A stretch of 64,000 nt of DNA, taken from Lachnospiraceae bacterium UBA3273. GTDB taxonomy: Bacteria > Bacillota > Clostridia > Lachnospirales > Lachnospiraceae. The notes beneath the pieces are model-generated. The model did no database searches. It worked only from the letters and a program-made list of their open reading frames with translations, and was not told where the DNA came from. The stretch covers positions 1 to 64,000 of the forward strand of contig DEUB01000055.1 in the NCBI GenBank assembly GCA_002362385.1, given 5' to 3'. Positions 15,731 through 24,800 of the stretch are shown one piece after another; the stretch's first letter is position 1, and the number at the start of each line of letters is the position of its first letter. The position numbers were made by a program, and so were the translations under genes.

Positions 15731-16954
15731 ATGAGCAGTGAAATGTTGACGTTGGAGAGATTTGAAGAGGCTTCGGAAAAGGTAAAGGAAGTGACACTTC
15801 CTACGGAACTGGTCTACAGCGAGTATTTAAGCAGCCAGACCGGCAACAAGGTTTACCTGAAACCGGAAAACATGCAGTTTACCGGGGCTTACAAGGTAAG
15901 GGGGGCTTATTATAAAATGAGCACCTTAAGCGACGAAGAGAGGAAAAAAGGAATTATTACCGCTTCAGCCGGCAATCATGCCCAGGGCGTTGCTTATGCG
16001 GCGAAATGCTACGGGACAAAGGCGGTTATCGTTATGCCCACCACAACTCCGCTCATTAAGGTAAACAGGACTAAGAGCTATGGGGCGGAAGTGGTCCTTT
16101 ACGGAAATGTGTATGACGAGGCGTGTGATAAAGCGTTAGAACTGGCTAAGGAGCATGGCTATACTTTTATCCATCCCTTTGACGATCCGGCTGTCGCTAC
16201 GGGGCAGGGCAGCATTGCCATGGAAATTGTAAAGGAACTGCCTTTGGTGGATTACATTTTAGTGCCCATCGGCGGCGGCGGGCTTGCTACAGGCGTTTCC
16301 ACCCTGGCAAAGCTTTTGAATCCCAAGATCAAAGTAATCGGCGTGGAGCCTGCGGGGGCCAACTGCTTACAGGAATCCTTAAAAGAAGGAAAGGTGGTAA
16401 CTCTCCCTTCGGTAAACACCATTGCGGACGGTACGGCGGTTAAAACGCCGGGAAGCAATATTTTCCCTTATCTTCAGAAAAATCTGGATGATATTATTAC
16501 GGTAGAAGATGAAGAGCTGGTGGTGGCTTTCCTGGATATGGTGGAAAACCATAAGATGATCGTGGAGAATTCCGGCCTTTTGACGGTTGCGGCGTTGAAA
16601 CATTTAGATATTAAGAATAAGAAAATCGTTTCTATTTTGAGCGGCGGAAATATGGATGTCATAACCATGTCTTCCGTGGTTCAGCAGGGACTTATCTTCA
16701 GGGACAGGATTTTTACGGTTTCCGTGCTGCTTCCCGATAAGCCGGGAGAGCTTTGCAGGGTTTCGGGGATCATTGCAGAGGCCAGCGGTAACGTTATTAA
16801 GTTAGAGCATAATCAGTTTGTTTCTACCAACAGGAATGCGGCTGTGGAGCTTAGGATTACCATGGAGGCCTTTGGGACGGAGCATAAGGGGCAGATCATG
16901 GAGGCGTTGAAGGAGAACGGGTATATGCCTAAGCTGGTCAGGACGAATATTTGA
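15731..16954 (+). CDS. ilvA: Threonine ammonia-lyase (threonine deaminase)
   Basis: A PLP enzyme that deaminates threonine to 2-oxobutyrate, used for isoleucine synthesis or for catabolism. The PLP lysine lies in TGAYKVRGA (about residues 51-59), the phosphate-binding glycine loop is IGGGGLATG (about 177-185), and SAGNHAQGVAY is the conserved substrate loop. The last 80 residues (from about 325) form an ACT-like domain that usually mediates feedback control, giving a total of 407 residues, the short form with a single ACT domain. The domain set does not separate biosynthetic IlvA from catabolic TdcB. It is the last core gene before the accessory island. Confidence 0.92.
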   Translation: MSSEMLTLERFEEASEKVKEVTLPTELVYSEYLSSQTGNKVYLKPENMQFTGAYKVRGAYYKMSTLSDEERKKGIITASAGNHAQGVAYAAKCYGTKAVIVMPTTTPLIKVNRTKSYGAEVVLYGNVYDEACDKALELAKEHGYTFIHPFDDPAVATGQGSIAMEIVKELPLVDYILVPIGGGGLATGVSTLAKLLNPKIKVIGVEPAGANCLQESLKEGKVVTLPSVNTIADGTAVKTPGSNIFPYLQKNLDDIITVEDEELVVAFLDMVENHKMIVENSGLLTVAALKHLDIKNKKIVSILSGGNMDVITMSSVVQQGLIFRDRIFTVSVLLPDKPGELCRVSGIIAEASGNVIKLEHNQFVSTNRNAAVELRITMEAFGTEHKGQIMEALKENGYMPKLVRTNI

Positions 16955-16980
16955 TTTTGTGTTGATGAATAACAGCGGGT

Positions 16981-17264
16981 GGCCGGCAGGGAATCACAAT
17001 GGCACGCCTCTTTGGGAAAAGCCTTTCTGTTTTTTATAATCCTATTGTAAATCGAATTTTTCTAACAGTCCGCGCGGGAGTTACAGGCAGTTTGCGGGGG
17101 CGCGTCAATGCGGCATCCATGCCGCAAAAACGCTTAACAGCCCATCCGGGGCTGTTACCCCTTGGGACCATGCGGACTGTAAGAAAAATTTCGATTTGCA
17201 ATATAGATTATGAAAAACAGAAAGGTTTTCCCAAAGAGGCGTGCCATTGTGATTCCCTGCGGCC
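16981..17264. repeat. 284-bp long imperfect palindrome (element of unknown type)
   Basis: Two arms of about 93 nt (16981-17073 and 17172-17264) are reverse complements with only scattered differences; 35 bp (16986-17020 with 17226-17260) pair without interruption. The arms enclose a 98-nt centre containing two further perfect hairpins: GCGGCAT/ATGCCGC (17110-17125) and AACAGCCC/GGGCTGTT (17136-17156). No target-site duplication is obvious. Several arm differences would be G-U pairs in RNA, so a structured RNA is as possible as a MITE-like element. It fills the gap after ilvA, at the edge of the island. The open frame at 16999-17313 lies inside and is not a gene. Confidence 0.85.
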
Positions 17265-17332
17265 TTTTGGGCAAAGAGAAATCCGGGTGGAGTGTAAGCG
17301 GTATGATCGATAAATTAACGAAAAAATATATA

Positions 17333-17361
17333 TTGACATTCGATGAACCAAATGGTAGTAT
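17333..17361 (+). promoter_or_regulatory. rpn copy A promoter
   Basis: TTGACA (17333-17338), 17-nt spacer, TAGTAT (17356-17361). The same elements and spacing are kept in copy B although the spacer sequence differs at several positions. Confidence 0.8.
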
Positions 17362-17534
17362 TTTGTAAAAGCATATATTTCTAACATTCTTTTTGCACTT
17401 ATCTTAGTGCATTCTATTTTCTGCCGGAAGGCGTCTTGAAATCAATGCTTTTAAAATCCAACAAATACATTTTGAAAGCGGGAGTTTCAGGAAAAAGAAA
17501 ATGGATGGGTAACTCCTGCGTAAGGAGGTTACTG
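17362..17534 (+). promoter_or_regulatory. Structured 5' leader of rpn copy A with alternative hairpins over the start
   Basis: Roughly 165 nt of leader carry three hairpins: 17394-17411 (TGCACT/AGTGCA), 17447-17479 (11 bp), and two that share one strand. AACTCCTGC (17511-17519) can pair with GCGGGAGTT (17478-17486), or GTAACTCC (17509-17516) can pair with GGAGGTTAC (17524-17532), which hides the ribosome site of the gene starting at 17535. The two are mutually exclusive. Differences in copy B keep the pairing by G-U/A-U exchange. This looks like a translational switch; the signal is unknown. Confidence 0.6.
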
Positions 17535-18443
17535 ATGAAAGAAGAAAAATGTGTACAGAAGAAATACAAGGATACGGTGTTCCGTATGCTGTTTGGAAAA
17601 GAGGAGAGGGCGTTATCTTTATATAACGGTGTTAACGGAACAGATTATAAGGATGCTTTGTCTTTACAGTTCAATACACTGGAAAATGCTGTATTTATGA
17701 ATGTAAAAAATGATCTGTCCTTTGTGTTTGCAAGTTGTGTGAATCTGTATGAACATCAATCTACGGTGCCTGTGAATATGCCGCTTAGAGATCTGTTTTA
17801 TATTGCGGATGTCTGGCAGAAAGAATTTATGAATAAGAGTATTTACAGCAATAAAAGGACCGTTATGCCAAATCCGAATTTTGTGGTGTTTTATAACGGA
17901 GTAAAGGTGCTGCCGGAACAGATGGAGATGAAACTGTCGGACAGTTATATGATACCGACGGATGAGCCTTCGTTAGAATTAAAAGTAAAGGTATTAAATA
18001 TTAATTCCGGGATGAATGAGGAACTGAAAGAAAGATGCCCGGAATTAAAGCAGTATATGCAGTATATAGATAAGGTACGGAAGTATGGTAAGGAAATGGA
18101 GCTGAAGGATGCGGTCATAAATGCGGTAGAAGAATGTATCAGGGACAATATCCTAAGGGACTTCCTTATGGAGCAGAAGGCGGAGGTGGTAAGTATGAGC
18201 ATTTACGAATTTGACGAAGAGAGGGAAATGGCGATTATCAGGGCAGATGAAAGGGAGCTTGGAAGAGAAGAAGGAAGAGTAGAGGGCAGAGAAGAAGGTA
18301 AAGTGGAAGGCAGGACGGAGGGCGAACGCCGCATAACGGTACTGTACAAATGTCTGTTGGAAGATGAGCGTACGGAGGATTTAAGAAGGGCTTTTGAAGA
18401 TGATACTTATCGCAGTATACTATGCAAAGAATATGGTATTTGA
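17535..18443 (+). CDS. Rpn family nuclease (PD-(D/E)XK), copy A
   Basis: 302 residues from ATG 17535, chosen because GGAGG at 17524-17528 is correctly spaced and the leader hairpins end here. The N-terminal part (KKYKDTVFRMLFG, then KNDLSF and, 13 residues on, NLYEHQST) is the Rpn/PDDEXK_2 transposase-like nuclease domain; Asp in KND and Glu-x-Gln in EHQ are the probable metal-binding core. A MPLRDLFYIA segment follows. The C-terminal 82 residues start at an internal Met with its own ribosome site and consist of SIYEFDEEREMAIIRADE, a Gly-Arg-Glu repeat linker and a helical end. Rpn proteins in E. coli promote recombination, cut DNA and act in phage defence. Nearly identical to the gene at 35450. 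Confidence 0.8.
   Translation: MKEEKCVQKKYKDTVFRMLFGKEERALSLYNGVNGTDYKDALSLQFNTLENAVFMNVKNDLSFVFASCVNLYEHQSTVPVNMPLRDLFYIADVWQKEFMNKSIYSNKRTVMPNPNFVVFYNGVKVLPEQMEMKLSDSYMIPTDEPSLELKVKVLNINSGMNEELKERCPELKQYMQYIDKVRKYGKEMELKDAVINAVEECIRDNILRDFLMEQKAEVVSMSIYEFDEEREMAIIRADERELGREEGRVEGREEGKVEGRTEGERRITVLYKCLLEDERTEDLRRAFEDDTYRSILCKEYGI
18195..18443 (+). CDS. Possible internal start: Rpn C-terminal domain product
   Basis: Inside the rpn gene, in frame, GGAGG (18182-18186) precedes ATG 18195 by 8 nt, the ideal spacing, and would give an 82-residue protein starting MSIYEFDEEREMAIIR. The same site and spacing exist in copy B (36193-36206) and in front of the free-standing duplicate at 18477. In E. 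coli, internally translated C-terminal fragments of Rpn proteins have been reported to restrain the full-length nuclease. Translation here is inferred, not shown. Confidence 0.45.
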   Translation: MSIYEFDEEREMAIIRADERELGREEGRVEGREEGKVEGRTEGERRITVLYKCLLEDERTEDLRRAFEDDTYRSILCKEYGI

Positions 18444-18476
18444 TGTTTCTTAGAACAGAAACTGGAGGTAGTCAGG

Positions 18477-18701
18477 ATGAGCATTTACGAATTTGACGAA
18501 GAAAGAGAAATGGCGATCATCAGGGCAGACGAGCGGGAGCTTGGAAGAGAAGAGGGAAGACAGGAAGGCAGGGAAGAGGAAAAGCATCGAATAACAGTAC
18601 TCTATAAATGTCTCCTCAAGGATAATCGTATGGAGGATTGGGAGAAAGCTATTGAAGACAATATATACTGCAGTAAACTGTATGAGGAATACAGTATTTA
18701 G
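18477..18701 (+). CDS. Free-standing Rpn C-terminal domain protein
   Basis: A 74-residue protein that begins exactly at the internal-start Met of the rpn gene (MSIYEFDEEREMAIIRADE), with a shorter Gly-Arg-Glu linker and a diverged helical end (KCLLKDNRMEDWEKAIED). GGAGG at 18464-18468 is 8 nt upstream. It begins 33 nt after the rpn stop and probably arose by tandem duplication of the 3' end. The frame is intact and its ending has diverged from the parent, which argues for use rather than simple decay. The likely role, by analogy with small Rpn products in E. coli, is to bind and modulate the nuclease; it could also be a relic. Confidence 0.55.
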   Translation: MSIYEFDEEREMAIIRADERELGREEGRQEGREEEKHRITVLYKCLLKDNRMEDWEKAIEDNIYCSKLYEEYSI

Positions 18702-18713
18702 GAGGATTTTCTC

Positions 18714-18861
18714 ATGGAGCAGAAGGCGGAGGTGGTAAGGAGAGCATCGCATAACGGTACTGTATAAATGTCTACTGGATGATGAGCGTACGGAGGATTT
18801 AAGAAGAGCTTTCGAAGATGATATTTACCGCAGTACATTGTGTAAGGAATATGGCATTTAA
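18714..18861 (+). pseudogene. Decayed third copy of the rpn 3' end
   Basis: This DNA matches the rpn sequence from the MEQKAEVV codons to the stop (ending in a GGCATTTAA-type end), but about 100 bp including the internal start and linker are deleted (joined near 18740), so the frame is broken and stops early. Together with 18477-18701 it shows repeated duplication of the rpn 3' end on this side only. Confidence 0.75.
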
Positions 18862-18916
18862 TGTGTCAATAATTTGGTAAAAAACAGAATAGAACATACA
18901 GAAAAAATATTTAAAG

Positions 18917-18954
18917 AAAAACATCTTTGAAGTGATATTCAGAGGTGTTTTTTT
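18917..18954 (+). terminator. Terminator after the rpn cluster
   Basis: AAAAACATCT (18917-18926) pairs with AGAGGTGTTTTT (18941-18952, one wobble pair), ending in a long T-run. The 140 bp that follow, up to the next gene, hold only an AT-rich promoter region. Confidence 0.75.
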
Positions 18955-19004
18955 ATTGCCAACAACCATTTTTGCGATACCAGATACCAAAAATGCAAAA
19001 TGTA

Positions 19005-19033
19005 TTGATTGTGATTTTAGAAGTAGGTATATT
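19005..19033 (+). promoter_or_regulatory. Probable promoter of the first DUF4214 exoprotein
   Basis: TTGATT (19005-19010), 17-nt spacer, TATATT (19028-19033); GGGAGGG ribosome site at 19085-19091. Confidence 0.55.
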
Positions 19034-19100
19034 AGTAAAAAATAATAATTGGGAATTATTGGAATTTGGGAATTAGAAGTTTTATGGGAGGGAATGCGTA

Positions 19101-21797
19101 ATGAAAAAAAGTTATTTGAAAATTGCAGCTTTAATACTTTTAGCTTTTTTAATTATGAATTTGGGCAGTATTCGAGTACTTGCGGAAACTGTCAGTGAAA
19201 ATGATTTAGAAGGGAATCAAACAGTTTGGTATGATTCTATGGAAAAGGAAATCAATCAAACGGATAAAGGAACAGAAGAAAATGACAATGACACAATTTT
19301 AATTGAAGAAGGAACAGTTACTATTGGGGGAGGTGTCGGAAAAATATCTGCCAATACATCCTCTAATGCAGACAAGTATACAGCGGCATGGCAATACTGG
19401 AGTCAGGGGGCATCTAAATATGCAGGAATGCGGTCTGGTGGATGCCGCGTTACAGCATTTGCAAAATTACTTTATGAGGCCGGTTATGGTAATTTTGGTA
19501 ACCCTGATAATTTTCTTAATTGGGGAATCAATAACGGCTTTTTTCAGAGCACATCAAATGTTACAGAATTAGGGACGTTTGGCGGTGCAATTTCAAGATG
19601 GGTATCTAATAATGGGGGGACATGCACATTGGTTGCAAATAATACTTTGACAGGAAACACCGCTACTGATAAAGCTAACATTATGAATTATATTAATGCG
19701 GGTTATTATGTTATTTTGTCGTCAAGTTCACATACAGCGTATATTGGAAGAAGTGTATCAATAAGTCAGGGCACTCCGGTATTATTGGATTCCTGGTCTT
19801 CCTGGTCTTCGAATCCTGCAACTGTACATACTTATACAGGAACGTACGATTCTATGTCAAAAGCAACTTTTACACGTTATAGAGTTTATGCAATAAGCAG
19901 ATCCCAAACAGGAGATACAACATCTCCGGTTATCAGCAACGTAACCGTAACAGATCACGATAATACCGGATATACAGTTAATTGCATAGTAACAGATGAC
20001 AGCGGCATAGAGAAAGTGGAATTCCCTACATGGACGGATAAAAACGGTCAGGATGATATATTTTGGAGAGGCGGGGATTCCGTCGGGACAGAGACTTACA
20101 GAGCAGTTAGTTTCAGAGTCAATATTTCCGAACACAATAATGAAGAAGGCTGGTACAATACTCATATTTATGTATGGGATAAAAATGGGAACAAGGTAAG
20201 CTATGGCTTAAGGGAATATATTGATTTAACGCCGCCTGTTATATCTGACATCACAGTAACGGATATTGGAGTAGACGGGTATACTGTCAGTTGCACGGTA
20301 ACTGATGGCTGTCCTATATCGCGGGTGCAGTTTCCAACCTGGACAATGATTAACGGTCAGGATGACATTATTCATGACTGGACGACAGACCCGGCGGCGA
20401 GAGGGAGTCAGTCAGGAACAAGATATACATACAGGGTTCAGCGAAGCGCGCACAATTATGAGATTTATAATTATATTACTCATATCTATGCTTATGATTC
20501 ATCGGGAAATTATTCATCGGCAACGGTGGCAACGGTTGTTTGTCTGCTGGGGAATTATCAAAATATCGGGGCGGATTTTGAAGCGGGTATTCAAAATGCA
20601 GCAACAGGAAGTTATATTACGCAGGATATGAATTCTAATGTTACAGGCAGAAAATATACAGGAGCTATAGGACAAAAATGGCATTTTACACTTTTGGAAG
20701 ATGGCAGTTACAGAATTTTAGCTATGCAGAACGGTTCTGCGTTGGATTGTTGGGGAGGGGCAGTAAATGAAACAAATATTGCATCGGCTCCTTATCATGG
20801 TGGCGATAATCAAAGATGGTATCTTTACGGAAATGAGGAAGAAGGGTATTATTTTTTGCCTAAAAATAGTTTAGGATGCGGTATGAGTCTGTATTATACG
20901 AGTGCGGTAGAAGGAACAAATGTTATGATGTGGAACATTGTAAATGGATGCGCACAAAGATTTTTTGTAAAGAGAACTGTTGAAAATAAGAATGATGAAA
21001 ATATAGGTAATTTGGGAGGAAGTACAACTTCTGCTTCATCCGGAAACGGTCAGATGACAGGAGGAAACGGAGCTTCAGCAAACTTTGTTTCCCGTATGTA
21101 TACGGTTGCATTGGGAAGAAATGCGGAATCTGCAGGTTTGTCAGACTGGTGTAATCGTCTAAATTCCGGTCAGATCGACGGTGCAGGGATTGCACAGGGG
21201 TTTATAGGAAGTCCTGAATTTAAAAACAGGAATTTAAATAATAGTGACTTTTTGGACGTTTTGTATAAGACGTTTTTTGACCGCCCGGCAGATGCACAGG
21301 GAAAAAGTGATTGGTTGTCCAAATTAAATGCGGGAATGAGCAGAGAAGAGGTTTTGAGCGGCTTTGTAAATTCAGCAGAGTTTAGCAATTTATGCGACCG
21401 CTTTGGAATTGCACGTGGAACAATGCAGAAAAACGGTTCCAGCATATACAGAATCGGCGTGAGAAATTTTGTCCTCAGGATGTATACAAAAGTGCTGAAC
21501 AGAAATGGTGAAACATTAGGCGTAGAAGATTGGACAAACCGTATTAATACCGGAAGTATGAGTCCCGAAGATGTAGCAAAGAGTTTTTTCCTTTCACGGG
21601 AATTTATTAATCGAAACCTGAGTAATGCGGAATATGTGGAGACTCTTTATGAGACATTTATGGATCGTGCTTCCGATAAAGAAGGAAAAAGGTATTGGCT
21701 GAATAAACTGAATGGTGGCATGAGCAGGGAGCAGGTCTTAGAGGGGTTTTCAAGGTCGGTTGAGTTTTCAAGGATTATGAGAAGCTATGGACTGTAG
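19101..21797 (+). CDS. Secreted C39-like peptidase with Bsp repeats, ricin lectin and DUF4214 pair
   Basis: 898 residues. A signal peptide ends near VLAETVSEN (about residue 28). Residues about 95-265 look like a papain-like C39-type peptidase: a Cys in SGGCRVTAFAKLLYEAG, a His in YYVILSSSSHTAYIG and an Asp in LLDSWSSW. Two GBS Bsp-like repeats follow (about 272-370 and 375-475; each has a VTVTD.....YTV.C.VTD start and FPTWT). Residues about 490-625 resemble a ricin-type beta-trefoil lectin with QKWHF and NQRWYLY QxW-like motifs. Two DUF4214 domains (about 655-775 and 780-898) close the protein; each has an FV.RMYT start and an SPEF or REF motif. Likely an exported hydrolase held at or near the cell surface. 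First of four paralogues; peptidase activity is inferred from motifs only. Confidence 0.8.
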   Translation: MKKSYLKIAALILLAFLIMNLGSIRVLAETVSENDLEGNQTVWYDSMEKEINQTDKGTEENDNDTILIEEGTVTIGGGVGKISANTSSNADKYTAAWQYWSQGASKYAGMRSGGCRVTAFAKLLYEAGYGNFGNPDNFLNWGINNGFFQSTSNVTELGTFGGAISRWVSNNGGTCTLVANNTLTGNTATDKANIMNYINAGYYVILSSSSHTAYIGRSVSISQGTPVLLDSWSSWSSNPATVHTYTGTYDSMSKATFTRYRVYAISRSQTGDTTSPVISNVTVTDHDNTGYTVNCIVTDDSGIEKVEFPTWTDKNGQDDIFWRGGDSVGTETYRAVSFRVNISEHNNEEGWYNTHIYVWDKNGNKVSYGLREYIDLTPPVISDITVTDIGVDGYTVSCTVTDGCPISRVQFPTWTMINGQDDIIHDWTTDPAARGSQSGTRYTYRVQRSAHNYEIYNYITHIYAYDSSGNYSSATVATVVCLLGNYQNIGADFEAGIQNAATGSYITQDMNSNVTGRKYTGAIGQKWHFTLLEDGSYRILAMQNGSALDCWGGAVNETNIASAPYHGGDNQRWYLYGNEEEGYYFLPKNSLGCGMSLYYTSAVEGTNVMMWNIVNGCAQRFFVKRTVENKNDENIGNLGGSTTSASSGNGQMTGGNGASANFVSRMYTVALGRNAESAGLSDWCNRLNSGQIDGAGIAQGFIGSPEFKNRNLNNSDFLDVLYKTFFDRPADAQGKSDWLSKLNAGMSREEVLSGFVNSAEFSNLCDRFGIARGTMQKNGSSIYRIGVRNFVLRMYTKVLNRNGETLGVEDWTNRINTGSMSPEDVAKSFFLSREFINRNLSNAEYVETLYETFMDRASDKEGKRYWLNKLNGGMSREQVLEGFSRSVEFSRIMRSYGL

Positions 21798-21867
21798 GAC
21801 TGGGTTCAATATTGTAAAAATGTGAGTTAGAAAGATAAAGTTTAAAAACTATTGTGAGGGAACACGG

Positions 21868-24800
21868 ATGAAGAAAATTTGTACACGTATATTGGCATTT
21901 ATGTTGATTGTGGTTTTAACCTTTGGTTCGGGGAGTATTTCTGTATTGGCGGAGACTGTCAGTGAAAATGAAATATCAGGAGAACAAGTTGACAGAAATC
22001 AAATCGGAATCAGTGAGAATGATCTGGAAGTGGAAGGAACAGATTCTTTTGGTAGAATGTTTGCTGAAGCGCTGGAAGAAAAAACATATGAGCAGCAGGA
22101 AAACAATGGCTACAATATATTTGCTATTGAGATGAATGGAAAAGAAGCAACTGTTAATTTAGAAGCTTTAGAGGATTGCTCACTTATTGTGGCAGTCTAT
22201 GATGAATCAGGGAAAAAAATGATTGCTGTCGGAACGCAGGAAATCAGTGCAGGAAGCGAGAATATTTCGGTTTCAATAGATACTTCAAATGAAAATATGC
22301 CAGCGTATTTTTTACTGCGCGGATTTTTAGTGGACACGAATACGTGCAGACCTTTATGTCAGGCATATGAATCTCCTAATTATACGAGAGAAATGCAGGA
22401 GTTTTTTGCAAAAACAACAGATGATTTTGCGGAAGACCGGGTATTAAACTTTGATGAGTCAAAAGATAACAATTTTGCAGTATACGAAGACACTACTATT
22501 GTAGTAGAAGAAAATAGTGTAAGTAATCAATTTACGACTATTGATGAAAATAATCAGAAATATATAGTGGAAAATGCAGATTCAAATGTGACATCTTTAT
22601 CAGCAGGAGATATCTTTGTATATGAGGCAGGAGATGAAGTTACTATTATTAAAGTTGCTCATGTTGAGATTGAGGGGACAACGGTAACAATTTTTGGTAG
22701 TGAAGCCAGTATGGAGGAAGTGTTTTCCTATGTTAAGATTGACGGAAGTTCAGATGTGGAGAATGCAACGGTAGATACAACAGAATGTGATGCAGGAGTT
22801 CAATATACGGGAAAAGTAGTAACCGGAGATGAAGAATATGTGGCAGAAAATGTAGAGGAAAATGGAAATGGTTATGAAATGACCGAGGAAGTCAGCGGAG
22901 AAGTTTCTGCTTCAAGAAAGTTGGAATATGAGCTTGGTAAAAAAGGAGCTGTAGAAGGGAGTATTGCAGTTAAGTTGGAACCTTCTATTAAATTTTTCCT
23001 AACGAAATCATATCGATACATGGAAGTGAAGGTAGATTATTCATTAGATATAAGTATTTCTATTTCAGATAAGGCTGATTTGCCTATCAAATTAGGTAAA
23101 ATCAAATTTGAGCCTTTTTTGGGCATAGTACTTCAAGGTAATTTGAGCTTTATAGTAGAGAGTAAAGCAGAACTTAAAGTAACAGTAAAGTTAACAGGTA
23201 AGATTGGTGCGTCAATATCCAGTGATGGTGGCACAAAGGATTTAACATCGTCTCCAAAAGTGAAAACAGAGTTAAAAGGAAAGGCATCAATATTTTTAGG
23301 ATTGGGCTTTGATCCTGAGATAAAAATAATTAATGAAAAAGTGGCTGATGCAAAGTTGAAAACACGGGTCGGTGTGGAAATAGAAGGGGAACTTACATTA
23401 TACGAGTCGGACAAAAGTGAAAGTGAGCAACATGCGTGTGCAGTGTGTATAGATGGAGATATTAATTTTAAAGCATCTGCTTCTTTTAGCGTAGAATTAC
23501 TCTCGAAGTGGAAATATACATATGACATAGCAGAAGTAAAAATTAAACTTTGGGATTGGTATTACTCGGCTGATTTGGATAAATTTGGCATAGGAAAAGA
23601 ATGTCCAAACAAGAGATACCAGGTGGAATTTGTTGTAGTCGGAACAGATGGAAAGACTATTAAAGATGCTGTAGTGCAGATGGGTAATAGCTGTCAGAAG
23701 ACTGATAAAAATGGTAGTGTAAATACATATCTGAGCGGGGGAAAATATACGGTTAAAATAGAAAAGTCGGGATATGCTGCTGAAAGTATGGATATTCGGA
23801 TTGAAATAGCAAGGAAGTACAAAATTATACTTAGAGAAGCTAACACCGGAGCCGGAGGTGGTGGAGGAGGACATGGATTTGGAGATGATAATGATAATAC
23901 CGGAAAAGTAAGAATGGTTAGTTTGGGAGAATATCATAGTGCAGCAGTTATGGAAGATGGAAGTCTGTATATGTGGGGAGAAAATAATTATGGTCAGTTG
24001 GGTGTAAAAACATACCATGATATAAATAATACGCCAATAAAAGTAATGGATAATGTAAAAATGGTTAGTTGCGGAGATAATTATACAGGAGCAATAACAG
24101 AAGATGGCAGTTTATATATGTGGGGAGGCAACAATTATGGAGTATTAGGAACTGGAAACATAAAAAGTAGCAGTTTGCCTATAAAGGTAATGGATAATGT
24201 GAAAAGTGTTTGTTGTGGGGCATCTCATGTAGGAGCAATAACAGAAGATGGTAGCTTATATATGTGGGGGTATAATCTTTATGGACAATTGGGGAACGGG
24301 GAATACGGATATGGGGAAACATCTGTTGCAATGAGTTCCAAACCTATAAAGATAATGGATGATGTAAAATCAGTTAGTTGTGGGCTTAGATATACAGGAG
24401 CAATAACAAAAGATGGCAGTTTATATATGTGGGGACATAATACTTGGGGGCAATTGATACCAGAGCACTATTTGCCGGGAGATTTGAATGCTATACCAGT
24501 AAAGATAATGGATAATATAAAATTAATTAGCTTTAGCGTAGAAGCATATTACCAAGAACCATTAATTGGAGTACTATTAGAAAACAATGATTTGTATATG
24601 GTTGGATTAAATAAAAGAGGTCAAGTGGGTTGTGGTAGTGAGTATCTATATTGTGATTTAACAAAAGTGATGGGAAATATAAAATTGATTAGTTGTGGAC
24701 TTGATCATGCAGGAGCGCTAACGAAAGATAATATTTTATATATATGGGGAGATGGCTTTAGAGGTGAACTGGGTATTGGGGAAAGTGGAGAAGATGTAAA

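Larger units (their letters stand above)
17316..18480 (+). repeat. Direct repeat, copy A (leader plus rpn gene)
   Basis: This stretch matches 35231-36455 closely along its whole length: promoter, leader RNA, coding sequence and about 37 bp past the stop codon. Copy B has about 32 extra codons near the N-terminus and a shorter Gly-Glu-Arg linker. The two copies bracket about 16.8 kb of accessory genes in direct orientation. Confidence 0.9.

Noticed and set aside
16999..17313. 104-codon open frame after ilvA
   Set aside because: It lies wholly within the long palindrome, has no ribosome site and a composition dictated by the inverted repeat.
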